A DNA stretch of 64,000 bases from Tubulanus polymorphus (Eukaryota > Nemertea > Palaeonemertea > Tubulaniformes > Tubulanidae), in NCBI RefSeq assembly GCF_964204645.1, contig NC_134030.1:22201210-22265209 (forward strand), given 5' to 3'. How positions within the stretch are numbered: the stretch's first letter is position 1; every line of letters starts with the position of its first letter. The notes under the pieces were generated by a model, which saw only the letters and a list, made by a program, of their open reading frames with translations, did no database searches and was not told where the DNA came from. This document shows positions 1 through 11,862 of this stretch, in pieces. The position numbers and the translations under genes were made by a program.

Positions 1-1248
1 AAATTTGTATTTATATCGATATGTGCTCTTCTTGTTTTTCATGCATGTGACTGTACGAGTCCAGGGTTCCTACAACTCCTTGATTCCTTAGAAATCCTAG
101 ACTGAAAATGCCTTTAAAAATCCTTCAATTTTGATAAATACCTATTAGAAATGTTTGTATAGTTTAAGTTGTACAGTAGACTATTACCTAAATCAGTACA
201 GTTAGGAACACGATTTGTGTTTTCCCTAATTTTAGGTGGTTACGGAATTATGAACTGACTTTAGTTAGTGTATGAAAATTAGCTTTTAAAACCACTGAAT
301 TAACAATTAACGGATATAAACAGTACTGATTTAGGAGGAGTCTGCGGTTATTGGGATATGAAAGTGATGCAGACACTTCTCGAAATTTGAAATTCCGCGA
401 AAACTCCACAAATCCAGGAATAATGAACGATCTGTAGGGATCCTGGAGTCACATGCGCCTGTAGACGTCACATGTGCCTGTAGATGTCACATGTGCATGT
501 ATGACATACATGCGCATGTTTGTTAGTGTAATGTCCGTGTACATGTAAAAAACCTGCACCCGGTTCCACAGTTGTGAGGTGACGATTGACTACGAGTTAA
601 AAATAATTAAGAATTGTAAACTCAAAACCTCTCTCAAGCTGCCGAACTGTCACTCTGCCGGACATAAGCATTTAAAGTCGTTATAGTATGTTTACGTTGT
701 TGCCTAGCAACCTGCAATAATCTTCGTAAACTGTTAGTAAGTTTTGAATCTCTGGTTTCAGTTTTTTGTTTATCGTGAATTTCCTTTCGAAAAAATTCGA
801 GTAAATTCGCTAGAAATTTATTGTTATGTTCCTTCCACGAGTACTTTTAGATATAGCTAGTTACTGAATTCCGCTATGAGAAATGTTTACCATTCAATGG
901 CATTTTAAGGAATTCATTCATTGCGGGATTCAGTTCCACAGTTGAATCGTGGAACTGTGGAATTGTGGAACTGTGTCTCGGCTATACTGTAGTGTTACTA
1001 TAGTCCGTTTGTAATTTATTGAATCGCTTCATTCTACTTAAAAGATTAATCTATTGTATGTATATCATATAGACTATATTGTATGCGGTATGCTGTATAC
1101 TGTATGCTGTATGCTGTATGCTGATTGTTGAAAATGTAAATACTTTACAGAAAATATCAAAACTATATTTATTTCATAAGAATTGATAGTCGTTTGGTAT
1201 TTATTGGTTTTTTGGAGTCTCGGAAATTATTTATCGAATATTGGATGG

Positions 1249-1404
1249 GTGTCCCGGGTTCGAACCCAGTAATTACTGGGAGATTCTGATACTGAGTGGT
1301 CCTAGTGTGAATAGAGGATGTACAGGGTTGTCCCGGGTTTGAACCCAGTGAGTTGCTGATACTGATTGGAGAGTGGCCCTGGTACAGGGTTGTCCCGTGT
1401 TTGA
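1249..1404. repeat. Degenerate tandem repeat with tRNA B-box-like motif
   Basis: About two and a half imperfect copies of a roughly 80-base unit, each containing GTCCCGGGTTYGAACCCAGT. The core resembles a tRNA B box, but no flanking cloverleaf or A box can be drawn. It may be the tail of an old tRNA-derived SINE. Confidence 0.4.
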
Positions 1405-2793
1405 AGTAGTTGATTGTTTACCATTCAACTTTCGAAAGTAGTTTAGAATTCACGTTTAGAATTGAATGCCGAAGGTTTCAGAGCATTACGCTGCCTTAGA
1501 TGTGCATACTCAAGCTACCCGGCGCAACAGCCCGCAGCTTTATCTAGTTCGATAAAATTCCGCCAGGGGACCGTACGATTTTGCCTGAAACCGCTATAGT
1601 GGCAGTCGAGGATTCTACCTCTGGCAGTCGGAGTTCGCGGCGTATAAGAAAATCCGAGAAATGTCAACAAAACGTGATTTTTCACTTTTGAAATTTCATA
1701 ATGAACTCTAAATAAAGTGAAACTCGAAATATAAACCGAAAAAGCTTTTTAAAAGAAATGAATTTCAATGTTTTTGTAGTATTTATAGTCGTGTCCACGG
1801 TAACCATCGCTGCGGGACTTATGTTGCTGATCATGTGACCAGAAATTTTAATGGCGGCCAAAACAACGAAATAAAAACTGAAAGAATTTCGAGAAAACAA
1901 TTCGTCGAGATGGGATCTTAAACAGGTCAGAATTCTGAAACTGATAACTGGAAATTGAACTCGAGCATTTCACACGACTGATTAAAGGTTTTGTAAGGTT
2001 CCTCTTCGAGTAACGGTTTCGTGTTTGAGCTAAGAGGAGAAAGATTTTTAGTGGGCCTATTTTTTTTGGAGAAGGCAAAAAAAGGCACAATCTTTCTTTC
2101 CTTCTCAATTATCAGTAACCTGGGGTTGAGTGTCATGATCGGATATTTTCACAAACCACATAATAGTGCAAGCCCATCCGATTAGCTTTTAAGTTTCCAC
2201 CAACGATTGTCACTTCTCCAGGCTCGCGTCCCATCATGGTATTGGTAGGTGTGGTAATGTATGAGAACTGTCCAGTCTTGGACTCGGTTGAGTGAGAAGA
2301 GAATGTGTTGTCTCCAACCCCAAACTTTTGTCTAGGCCTTGGTAAGAAGGGAGAGCAAGATGGAACCTGGAACTAAGAGAACCAGGATCTCAAATTCACC
2401 TTACCATTACACTAGGCAAACCACGGGGGCTTGTCCCAGTATCCTAGGACTACTAGGTACCACATTAGAAAAGGTTCTTTTTTATAGGCGGTACCTGATA
2501 CTGGGTTGAATCTTTGATTTTGGACCCCCAGCTATCGCGTCGAGCCGCTGTTGTGAGGCAAACAGGTTTGTCGCTGACCTGGAAAACTCTTGGAATTTGA
2601 CAAATTTGACGAAGAGAACTTGGCACACTCGGGGAGTTCTGATAACGCTATTGACCGTGGGTTTCTTTATCAATACGTGATTCAATGAAAAATGAATTTT
2701 TTAAATCTAGAAATTTCTCTGATTCATTCTGGAAATTTTGTGTAATCACATGGAAAACTCATTAGTAAATGGTCAGAGTCAAATCGTAACTCA

Positions 2794-2923
2794 GGGTCCA
2801 GTTCCACAGTTCCGAGTTAAGATTTGACTCTGGGTTAACTCATTGAAAATGAACTAACTTTAACTCAGAGTTAACTCTAACTCACAACTGTGGAACTGGG
2901 CCCTGAACTGTGGAACTGGACCC
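2794..2923. mobile_element. MITE with GGGTCCAGTTCCACAGTT termini
   Basis: An element of about 130 bases whose ends are perfect 18-base inverted repeats (GGGTCCAGTTCCACAGTT on the left, its reverse complement on the right). The interior contains palindromic GAGTTAACTC runs. There is no coding capacity, so this is a non-autonomous DNA element. The right terminal sequence is present twice in tandem (2887-2903 and 2906-2923). Confidence 0.65.
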
Positions 2924-3257
2924 AGGGGATGAGTAAGTGGTCAGAAACTAGCCGCTCAGCTGTCAAAGTATTCGCGCATTTTTATTGCTAACCGAGGTTA
3001 CGTATTTGAAGTCAAAATTTTTTTTTATAAAAAATATGTAAAATATGACTCTAGAAGGTATTTATAACTGATATAACATGATTTCAAGTGTTAAAAACGA
3101 TAAGGAATAAATAAATATGTTATATTTAATTTCATCTCGGTTGATCTCAGCTGTCCGCGCAATTAAACTATTAAATATTTTCTTGCAGAGAACGAAAGAA
3201 ACAACAAAAAAATCAACGAAAAAATAGTATTTCAACCGAAGCGTTGATTTATTGATT

Positions 3258-6200
3258 ATGTCCCGTTCGAGCCTTCGCTCGCCGATCTTACTGACCTCGT
3301 ATTACAGACCGTCGCTACCGACGACCGCAATAATGCCGACCAGTTCGACGTATCGCTCGACGATATCCAACAATAAATACAACTCGTCGGTTACGGGGGC
3401 GCGTCCGTTACCGCCCGGACCGGGTCCGATTTACAACAGCAGCCTGACGAGACTGCGCCAGAACCGCGCGTCGGATCTACCGTCGCTGAACGCGGGTCCG
3501 GTACGCGCCAATCACGCCACCACCACGTACAGTTCCAGTTACGGGTCATACGCCGCGCCAAAAAACACCGATTATACGTCGTCGCTCGGCAACCGATTGT
3601 CACGGCGGTCGCTTAGTTACGACAATCTGACGTCGTCGATCGGATCGCTGAAGGTCGCCGTTGGTGGTGGCGCCGCCGATTACACGTCGAAGACTCGTCA
3701 GCGTCGGCTGTCGTCGGAGAGTTCGACCGACACTAAAACGCGGGTATCGATTTACAGTCCGATCGAACGGCGCGGCTCACTTACCGGATACGACGCGACG
3801 CGGACTCAGACGCGGCGCGACTCCGTACATGACTCCACACGGACTCCGGCGCGGCGCGATTCGCTCAACGGATACGACTCCACGCGGACTCCGGCGCGGC
3901 GCGACTCCGTACATGACTCCACCTCCTCGACTCAACGGATCCGACGAGACTCACTTGGTTCAAACTCATCTACGGTTAGTATAAGTTTGATGATGTCATA
4001 GGGGGATTCATGTAGGCAGCCATTTTCTATAGAATGGTCTACTAGACAATTTGACGATGTCATAGGGGGATTTATGGAGGCAGACATCTTTTCTAGAAGT
4101 GTCTATAGATGAAATCATTGGTAACTAATTTGATGATGTCATAGGGGGATTTATGGAGGAAGACATCTGGAAATGTCTATAGATCCAATCACTAGTAGAC
4201 AATTTGATGATGTCATAGGGGGAATATGGACACAGCAATCTTTTCTGGAAGTGTCGATAGATTAAATCAATAGTAGACAATTTGATGATGTCATAGGGGG
4301 ATTTTTGAAGGCAGACATCATTTCTAGAAGTGTCTATAGATGAAATCATTAGTTACTAATTTGATGATGTCATAGGGGGATTTATGGAGACAGAAGAAGG
4401 TTCTATTGTATGTGTGTATTGTATTGTAGAGTCGAGTGATCTCCGGGACTGAATTCAAGTCTTCCAGTTCAATAACGAAATCTTCCACGGCCGCGCGTGA
4501 ACACAACGGACTGACCGGACTGAAAAACCTTGGAAACACGGTACGAAATATTTCATTACTCATTCGTTCAGTCGCGTACTCCCCACCAGAGGGCGTGTGG
4601 CTGCCCGGTTCTAAGATGATAATAGTTTACAGTGCCCAGTTTCACAAAAACGATTAAGGCCTAAATCGATTTAACATAAACTGAATTAATGAAGAAATTA
4701 AATCGATTTAAGAGATAAACCTTTTTGTGAAACTGGGCCCAGGATTTAAGGTCCTGTCAGAGACAAAAATGTTCACCATAGAACAGAGCTGGGGTTAACA
4801 AATAAAAACAGTTAGATCTATAGAAACAGAGTTTATTGTGAGGTTTAGTTTTAACCTCGAAACTCTAAGGAAATAAACTGTTTCTATACAGATCTAACTG
4901 TGGGTTTTTATTCGTTAACCCTACAGTGAGATTTATATCAGTTCCCTGCAGTCAGAGCTGGTTCAGATTCAGATCCTGTGACGTTAGTTTAGTCAGTAAA
5001 GTCTGTACTGAGGGGATTAAGGAATTCCATAAAAATGCCTTTATTTTCTGTTTTTCTATAAAATCATTTGAAATAGTCTTCCATGTACAATTGAAATGAC
5101 TGGAGCCAGTTGCTCAAAGGTTGGCTAGAGTTAACCAGTGGATAGTTCACATAGTAACAATTAAAACTTCATTGTTACGATGGTATTTATCGGCCGGTTA
5201 ACTTTAACCAACTTGTCAGCAACTGCAGCCCCAGAACTGTAAATAAATTCATGATCGATGTTAATTTTGATTTTCAATTGAATATCTTTTTTTCAGTGTT
5301 TTATGAACAGTATTACGCAGTGTTTGAGTAACTGTCGTCCATTGTTGGAATATTGTCTTAACGACGACTATCATTTAGACATCAACACGACGAGCTCCAC
5401 GATGAAGGGAGCACTATTTAAAGGTCAGTAGTACCGGACTCCACTCCGGTTAGTAGTATCCTCGGTAGTTAAGGGAAAAACGGGATTCTTACGGGGTTTA
5501 GAAAGTTGCAGAAGATAGGAATGTTTTTTTCCAAATTAATGAAAAGCTCAGGAAATTTTACCTTTTTTCTTTAAAAGGCTATGGAAAAGGTACAGAAATA
5601 TTAGAAAATAGTCTTAAAATGAACATTTTCCTTCTATTTTGAATTTTAGTCTATGCGCCTAAATGTCTACCTTTGACAAAAAACTTTATGAAAACACTTT
5701 GTCAATGGTATTGATAATTGGCGCCTATTTACTTTGAATGGACCTAGACATCGCATGTTCTAGGTTGGCGATGTGTAACTTAGGGCTTAGGAAAATTTAT
5801 GGAAAATGAAATTGCGAAACCCTTAAAAACCCTGGAAAAAAAATTCATTACAATTCACGAAATAGATCTTACATGGATTAGGCCTTTAGAAGAGAGGAAA
5901 AGTTTTTTTTAGAATTTATGATTTCCGTTGGCATTTCATAGAATTTTACAGCAACAAATAAGTCTAGTTGTTTACTTTCGATGGAATGAATTGAATTGTG
6001 TTTTACACGTATTTTCAGCCTATGCAAATCTGATGAGTGAAATGTGGTCCGGGCAGACGTCGTCTACGTCTCCAAATACGTTCAAGAGTAAAATGACTCG
6101 TTACGCTCCGCGTTTTAGTGGATACGGGTAAGTAGTCCGTCGCCGCGGGCAGACGGCGTTTTACTAGAACGGGGTAATGGTGGCGCCACTGACCCGGAAA

Positions 6201-6591
6201 ACTCAGGGAATCAGAAAATTTATATCGGCAATGCGTTTCTTTATCAAAACGTGATTCATTGAAAAATGAATGAATTATAAACATATTACAAGGTTTCCAG
6301 CCGTCCTTCCAAGTCCTCTTTTGGAAAAAGTTCGGACAAACATCATCTTCGTCCTTCTTTTTGACTCTTAAGTCCTTCCTTTCGATTAAAAAAATCCTTG
6401 AAAATTTTATTTTTATATATTTTCGCCACAATTTTGTCGCGAATTCCGACCGTTGAATTATTTCATTACTCAGACCCGGTAATTAAATTGTCGGTAAGAT
6501 TGAATATACAGGAAAGTGTCATGGAATTACACTGAAATATATGACTTGTCTACATGACTAGTATTCCGGCAGAGAAATTGCGAAAATGTTC

Positions 6592-6645
<54 letters not shown>

Positions 6646-9600
6646 AAATCGATATATACTGATGTAAAATAACAGCAGGGCAACCCGAAAAAAGCAAAGC
6701 TTGTAGTATCAGGCACCCTACGAAAATGTTCCCTTATTTTACTGGAAAGTACTTCTTGGTATTTCTTTTTACCCTGGTTTAAAACCTTCGCATTTGTTTT
6801 CTAGTCAGCACGACTCTCAGGAATTTTTACGCTACGCGTTGGAAGGACTTCACGAGGACGTGAACCGCGTCGGCGAGCGAGTGAGACCGGAATTGCCGGA
6901 CGACGCCGCCGAGGACAGAATGAAAGACTCGGAGAAATCTCTGCTTTACTGGAAACGTTACCTGAGACTCGGAAACAGTAAAATTATCGGTCAGTAATCG
7001 CTCGATATAAATTTTACTCATTTTAACGTAAACTTTCATCTAGATTTTTTATCTCTTGCTTAAAAATCTTTGACAAAATCATTAATGATCACTTGAAAAC
7101 TAATCTTTAGGGTTCAAATATTGCATGGTTTTTTCGGCACTTCGTAGAATTTTAGAAATTATGAGTATAATTTTAATTGAATCTGAGAAAAAATGTTCTA
7201 CTGTGCGCTTGTGACATATGGTGGATCCTCACTTCCCACAAGTGGAATCCTCTATTGCCGCAGTAGTTGATGTCCTACTGCACACTAGCGACACCTGGGG
7301 GATCCTCACTTGCCACTAATGGTATCCTCTATTGCGGCAGTAGTTGATGTCCTACTGCACACTAGCGACACCTGGGGGATCCTTACTCGCCACCAGTGGA
7401 ATCCTCTATTGCCGCAGTAGTTGATGTCCTACTGCACACTAGTGCCACCTGGTGGATTCTCACTTGCCACAAGTGGAATCCTCTATTGCAGCAGTAGTTG
7501 ATGTCCTACTGTACACAAGTGACACCTGGTGGATCCTCACTTGCCACAAGTGGAATCCTCTATTGCCGCAGTAGTTGATGTCCTACTCCACACTAGCGAC
7601 ACCTGGTGGATCCTCACTTGCCACAAGTGGAATCCTCTCTTGCAGCAGTAGTTGATGTCCTACTGCACACTAGCGACACCTGGTGGATCCTCACTTGCCA
7701 CAAGTGGAATCCTCTAATGCCGCAGTAGTTGATGTCCTACTCCACACTAGCGACACCTGGTGGATTCTCACTTGCCACAAGTGGAATCCTCTATTGCAGC
7801 AGTAGTTGATGTCCTACTGCACACTAGCGACACCTGGTGGATCCTTACTCGCCACAAGTGGAATCCTCTCTTGCTGCAGTAGTTGATGTCCTACTGCTCA
7901 CTAGCGACACCTGGTGGATTCCTAATCTATTCTTCATTTGTTTTTACCATTTCAATGAAGTATTTTTTGATTTAGAAGCGGATTTAACTGATTTCCCTTT
8001 TTGCTGCCGTATATTTACAGATTTATTTGTCGGACAGTTGAAGAGTACTTTACGCTGCACCGAATGTGGATATTGCTCAACTACCTTCGATCCGTTCTGG
8101 GATTTATCCTTACCCATACATAAAGTAAGCGTCCTCTTACCGCGCTTATCTTACCCTTACCCCTCTCGCTTACCCCCCCCCCTCTCGCTTACCCCCCCCC
8201 CTCTCGCTTACCCCCCCCTCTCGCTTACCCTTTCATACGAGTGTACTTAAAATTTCAGAGAACGACGAAAGTTCAGCTCAACGAATGTTTTCGACTTTTT
8301 ACGCAAGAGGAAATTTTGGACGGAGACGAAAAGCCTGTGAGTATCGTTCCGTAATCCCTAGATCCAGTTCCACTAGTTCCGTAATCCCTAGATCCTGTTC
8401 CACTAGTTCCGTAATCCCTAGATCCAGTTCCACTAGTTCCGCAATCCCTAGATCCAGTTCCACTAGTTCCGTAATCCCTAGATCCAGTTCCACTAGTTCC
8501 GTAATCCCTAGATCCAGTTCCACTAGTTCCGTAATCCCTAGATCCAGTTCCACTAGTTCCGTAGTCCCTAGATCCAGTTCCACTAGTTCCGTAATCCCTA
8601 GATCCAGTTCCACTAGTTCCGTAATCCCTAGATCCAGTTCCACTAGTTCCGTAATCCCTAGATCCAGTTCCACTAGTTCCGTAATCCCTAGATCCAGTTC
8701 CACTAGTTCCATGGTCTCTAGATCCAGTTCCACAAGTCCTCTTTAGAATCAAACTTAACCAACCCGCTTTTAATAATTAAAAAAAAAGACTGATTTAGCA
8801 GGTTGCAGAACTTAGTCATTCTCAGTTAAATACATCGACTACAGGTCGCGAGATAGAATTTTGAATGATATTCAAAATGAACTAGTTATAGCTGAAACTA
8901 AACTCAAAACTGTGGAACTGGGTCCAGAACTGTGGAATTTAGTCCAGAACTGTGGAACGGGGTCCAGAATTGTGGAATTTAGTCCAGAACTGTGGAACGG
9001 GGTCCAGAACTGGAGAACTGGGTCCACAGTAACTGTGGATTTGGTTCAGAACTATGGAACTGGGTCCAGAACTGTGGAACTAGATACAGAAATGTGGAAC
9101 TGGTTCCAAAACTGGAGAACTGGGTCCACAGTAACTGTGGATTTGGTTCAGAACTATGGAACTGGGTCCAGAACTGTGGATCTGGGTCCAGAACTGTGGA
9201 ACTGGGTCCAGAACTGTGGAACTGGATCCTGTTCCACGGGAATCGTAGAGTTCTGATGTAAACACAACAATTTTCGCTCAAGTTTGTTTTCAATGTTTCA
9301 ACTGCCTTGAATCTTAACTTCTTGAATGTTTGATATTTAACTGTAAAGTTTAAAGTATTTATTTTCTCGTTTCAGACGTGCGCCAAGTGTAAAACACGAC
9401 GGAAATGTCTGAAAAGTTTTTCTATACAAAGATTTCCGAAGATTCTAGTATTACGTATCCTTGAATTATTATTTACATCGGTCCCAACACGCTACCGAGT
9501 TCCCTGATTCTCAACGCTACTGAGTTCCCTGATTCTCAACGCTACCGAGTTCCCTGATTCTCAACGCTACCGAGTTCCCTGATTCTCAACTCGGTGAAAT

Positions 9601-10658
9601 ATTTACAGCAGTCCCAACTCTACCGAGTTCCCTGATTCTCAACGCTACCGAGTTCCCTGATTCTCAACTCGGTGAAATATTTACAGCAGTCCCAACTCTA
9701 CCGAGTTCCCTGATTCTCAACTCGGTGAAATATTTACAGCAGTCTAAACACGCTACCGAGTTCCCTGATTCTCAACTCGGTGAAATATTTACAGCAGTCC
9801 CAACACGCTACCGAGTTCCCTGATTCTCAACTCGGTGAAATATTTACGGCAGTCTCAACACGCGACCGAGTTCCCTGATTCTCAACTCGGTGAAATATTT
9901 ACAGCAGTCTCAACACGTTACCGAGTTCCCTGATTTTCAGCTCTACCGAGTTCTCTGTTAACTGTTCTCAATATCTGTTATCGACTTTAATTGTATTTCT
10001 TCCGCTCAGATTTGAAGCGTTTTTCTCAGGATCGATACCGCGGTAAATTAGCGACGCTCGTTGACTTCCCGATTAACGGTTTAGATCTCAGTTCGTTCGC
10101 TGCTGATTCAGGTCAGTCGCGCTCGGTAACTTTACGGCCGATTTCGCGTACAAGGGATTGAAAAATTCGAATTCGTACGTAATAAATACGTGAACGATCT
10201 GTTTGTATATTTATTCAGGATCGAAGAGCGGGGCGCGTTATGATTTGTTCGGTGTTTCGAATCACTCGGGTACGACGTACTCGGGACACTATACGGCGTA
10301 CTGTAAACATCCATACACGGGTATCTGGCACGAATACAACGACGCAAGGTAAATATCAATCCCCCTATGACATCATCATTCCTGATATCGATCCCCCTAT
10401 GACATAAAAACTACACATGTAAACACTTAAAGAAAAGATGTCTGCCTTCCATAAATCCCCCTATGACATCATCTATCATCAACCATGCTTGGAATGTTAT
10501 CCATGAATCCCCCTATGACATCATCAAATCCACTGGTAATTAGAATACCAATAAATGTTGGTTAAATTGATTGTTATTTTAGAGTAAGCAGTATGTCGTC
10601 TCGTGAGGTCGTCTCTTCAGAAGGATATGTATTATTTTACGAACTGCTGACTCATTGA
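3258..10658 (+). CDS. USP2: Ubiquitin carboxyl-terminal hydrolase, USP2/USP21 type, 11 exons
   Basis: Cysteine protease that removes ubiquitin from substrates (peptidase family C19). Exons: 3258-3974, 4430-4540, 5297-5423, 6019-6127, 6805-6989, 8021-8124, 8259-8336, 9376-9454, 10010-10111, 10219-10348, 10583-10658. All junctions are GT-AG and keep frame, giving 605 aa. Cys box: GLKNLGNT at the end of exon 2, then catalytic Cys277 as the first codon of exon 3 ([12 protein letters not shown]). QHDSQEF box at 356-362. Zinc-binding CxxC pairs at 429/432 and 479/482. LHLKRF at the exon 8/9 join. His box YSGHYTAYC with His561; Asn578-Asp579 completes the triad. Exon 1 encodes a disordered Ser/Arg-rich N terminus with seven R-R-x-S sites and a repeated TRTPARRDS unit. 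The ATG at 3258 is chosen because the frame has no earlier ATG after the acceptor. Family length (human USP2a is about 605 aa) agrees well. USP21 is the alternative assignment. Confidence 0.95.
3986..4395 (+). repeat. Minisatellite in USP2 intron 1 (GATGTCATAGGGGGA family)
   Basis: Six imperfect copies of a unit of about 62-81 bases, each with the core TTTGATGATGTCATAGGGGG followed by ATTTATGGAGGCAGACATC-like sequence. The core includes TGATGTCA, close to a CRE/ATF octamer. The same core in the opposite orientation fills intron 10 and recurs in intron 2 of the Ig-receptor genes. Confidence 0.85.
4583..4595 (+). promoter_or_regulatory. CTCF-like motif in USP2 intron 2
   Basis: CCACCAGAGGGCG matches the conserved bilaterian CTCF core (CCASYAGRKGGCR) at every position. 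Binding is inference from the motif only. Confidence 0.35.
4634..4740. mobile_element. MITE family A, copy 1 (GCCCAGTTTCACAAAA termini)
   Basis: A 107-base element with terminal inverted repeats CCCAGTTTCACAAAAA and an AT-rich palindromic core built around AATCGATTTAA. It lies in USP2 intron 2. A second copy with the same ends and core lies at 12811-12921. Confidence 0.75.
4791..4922. mobile_element. Foldback/MITE-like inverted repeat in USP2 intron 2
   Basis: Arms of about 45 bases (starting GGGGTTAACAAATAAAAAC on the left, mirrored by GTTTTTATTCGTTAACCCT on the right) surround a loop of about 40 bases. No second copy was found in the window. Confidence 0.55.
5106..5225. mobile_element. Short inverted-repeat element in USP2 intron 2
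   Basis: The left end CCAGTTGCTCAAAGGTTGG is mirrored by the right end CCAACTTGTCAGCAACTG; an inner pair GTTAACCAG/GGTTAAC and a GTAACAATT...CATTGTTAC hairpin fill the middle. About 120 bases and non-coding: MITE-like. Confidence 0.5.
6595..6643. repeat. (TA)n microsatellite in USP2 intron 4
   Basis: Uninterrupted TA dinucleotides over about 49 bases. Confidence 0.95.
7203..7920 (+). repeat. 77-bp minisatellite in USP2 intron 5
   Basis: About nine head-to-tail copies of a 77-base unit containing GATGTCCTACTGCACACTAG, CGACACCTGGTGGATCCTC and CTTGCCACAAGTGG. The unit includes CCACCAGGTGTCGC on the opposite strand, one mismatch from the CTCF core. Two further arrays of the same family lie in intron 3 of both peptide genes (19366-19860 and 24540-25085). 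Confidence 0.95.
8165..8232. repeat. C-rich simple repeat in USP2 intron 6
   Basis: Four repeats of CTCTCGCTTAC separated by runs of seven to nine C, filling most of a 134-base intron. Confidence 0.85.
8346..8738 (+). repeat. 30-bp minisatellite in USP2 intron 7
   Basis: Thirteen near-perfect copies of a 30-base unit containing TTCCGTAATCCCTAGATCCA. The period is a multiple of three, so open frames cross the array on both strands; these are artefacts, since the array lies between donor 8337 and acceptor 9375. Confidence 0.95.
8905..9233 (+). repeat. 20-bp minisatellite made of MITE-terminus sequence
   Basis: About sixteen copies of a 20-base unit AACTGTGGAACTGGGTCCAG with variants, in USP2 intron 7. 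The unit is essentially the terminal inverted repeat of the MITE at 2794-2923. Confidence 0.85.
9478..9955 (+). repeat. About 55-bp minisatellite in USP2 intron 8
   Basis: Repeats of GCTACCGAGTTCCCTGATTC-TCAACTCGGTGAAATATTTA-type units of about 51-56 bases; the first part uses a shorter 25-31-base subunit. The same family forms the 430-base filler at 20752-21181. Confidence 0.9.
10357..10530 (-). repeat. CCCCCTATGACATCAT repeat in USP2 intron 10
   Basis: Four copies of AATCCCCCTATGACATCATC-like sequence, the reverse complement of the intron 1 minisatellite core. Confidence 0.8.
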
Positions 10659-10673
10659 GCGTGCAGAACCACA

Positions 10674-10715
10674 CCACCAGGCGGCGTTCTACCGTTCACG
10701 AACACCAGGGGGCGC
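10674..10715 (+). promoter_or_regulatory. Pair of CTCF-like motifs just after the USP2 stop codon
   Basis: CCACCAGGCGGCG at 10674-10686 and ACACCAGGGGGCGC at 10702-10715, both close matches to the CTCF core, in the same orientation 16-57 bases after the stop. Confidence 0.35.
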
Positions 10716-11543
10716 TGTTACGTACTACATCAACCAATCACTGGACAGGGTATTCCGATTACATAATGCAGCGAATTATGAGACACACTTTCCGTCAAAT
10801 TCTGTAGAAATGTTGTATTTTAAGTTTTCCGACTTTTTTCATGACCTGTTTCTGACATGTACCTGTTTCCACCATGTTACATGTTTTCACCATGTTCTGA
10901 CCTTTTGGGGACTTGTACGATAAAGGTCTGTTTGCTAGAATGTGTTACATGTACATGTTTCTGACCTGTTTCATGTACCTACTACTGACATTTTACATGT
11001 GCTCTTACTTGTTACATGTACATCTTTCTAACATGTTGCATGTTTTCCGCATGTTACATGACACACATGTATCTGTAGATATAATCATTGTTTTTAATTG
11101 TTCTAGGCTAAAACACTAATTTAGAATGATTTTAGAGTCGGTTAGGGTTTTTTTTTTTTGGAACCGACAAGTTGCGTAGACCGGTGAATCTATAGATTCA
11201 GAATACAACCCAATCTTGGACCAAGTGGTTGAGTTTTCTAGAAGTTTACCATCTATTCTAGAGACTAGACAACTTCTGCACTTCGGCTCCTAGTGCACGG
11301 GGAGTAGTTTTATCACTAGGATATTTTCAAACTCAAAATGAAAACTATTCATTTCTTCATAATTAGGAGTTCAGTCATTTTGGTACTGAAGAAATGTTGG
11401 TATTCATATTTAGCGTGTATCTTCAGGACCCACTCACGCAGATATTGTTCGAGTTTTAATCATTTTAAAACGATCATGATTTCGCTGAGCCTATTGTTGT
11501 ATTGTGTTCATGACTTATCGAGCTACCATGTAATATTTATTAG

Positions 11544-11791
11544 GGCCATCCCAAAATAATGGTCTGTTAGCCGTAACCCGACCGACCCGACTTCAAAGGA
11601 ACCGAGTGAAAACTTTTTTTGTGACTCATTGAAATAGATTTTATTGCTGATATTGTTTCCATATCAAAAAGGTGTCAAATTTGTTTTTATGCCCTAAAAT
11701 TTTGCAAAAAAAATATTTCTTCCTACCTACCGACTCATCCTGAAAACTTGAGTCGGTGTTACGGCAAACAGACAATGATTTTGGGATGGCC
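11544..11791. mobile_element. MITE with GGCCATCCCAAAAT termini
   Basis: A 248-base element with inverted ends of about 34 bases: GGCCATCCCAAAATAATGG... on the left and ...CAATGATTTTGGGATGGCC on the right. It has no coding capacity. Confidence 0.7.
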
Positions 11792-11862
11792 TTGTTAGTA
11801 ATCTGTTAATTGCTTTGTTAATTAATTTATGATGTTTGTTATTGGTATATGTATGTTTTTAG

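Larger units (their letters stand above)
1..3188. other. Non-coding 5' flank of the USP2-like gene
   Basis: No convincing coding exon is seen here. The stretch is AT-rich, with short degenerate repeats (CATGTG/CCTGTAG units around 445-500, GTATGCT units around 1085-1125) and isolated copies of a GTTCCACAGTT motif near 560, 930 and 955. A good splice acceptor (TTTTCTTGCAG) ends at 3188, so the first coding exon of the downstream gene starts at 3189 with about 69 bases of 5' UTR. At least one untranslated first exon and the promoter should therefore lie in this interval; I could not place them. Confidence 0.5.

Noticed and set aside
8273-8752. Opposed open frames of about 150 codons
   Set aside because: They lie in USP2 intron 7 and are made of a 30-bp tandem repeat.
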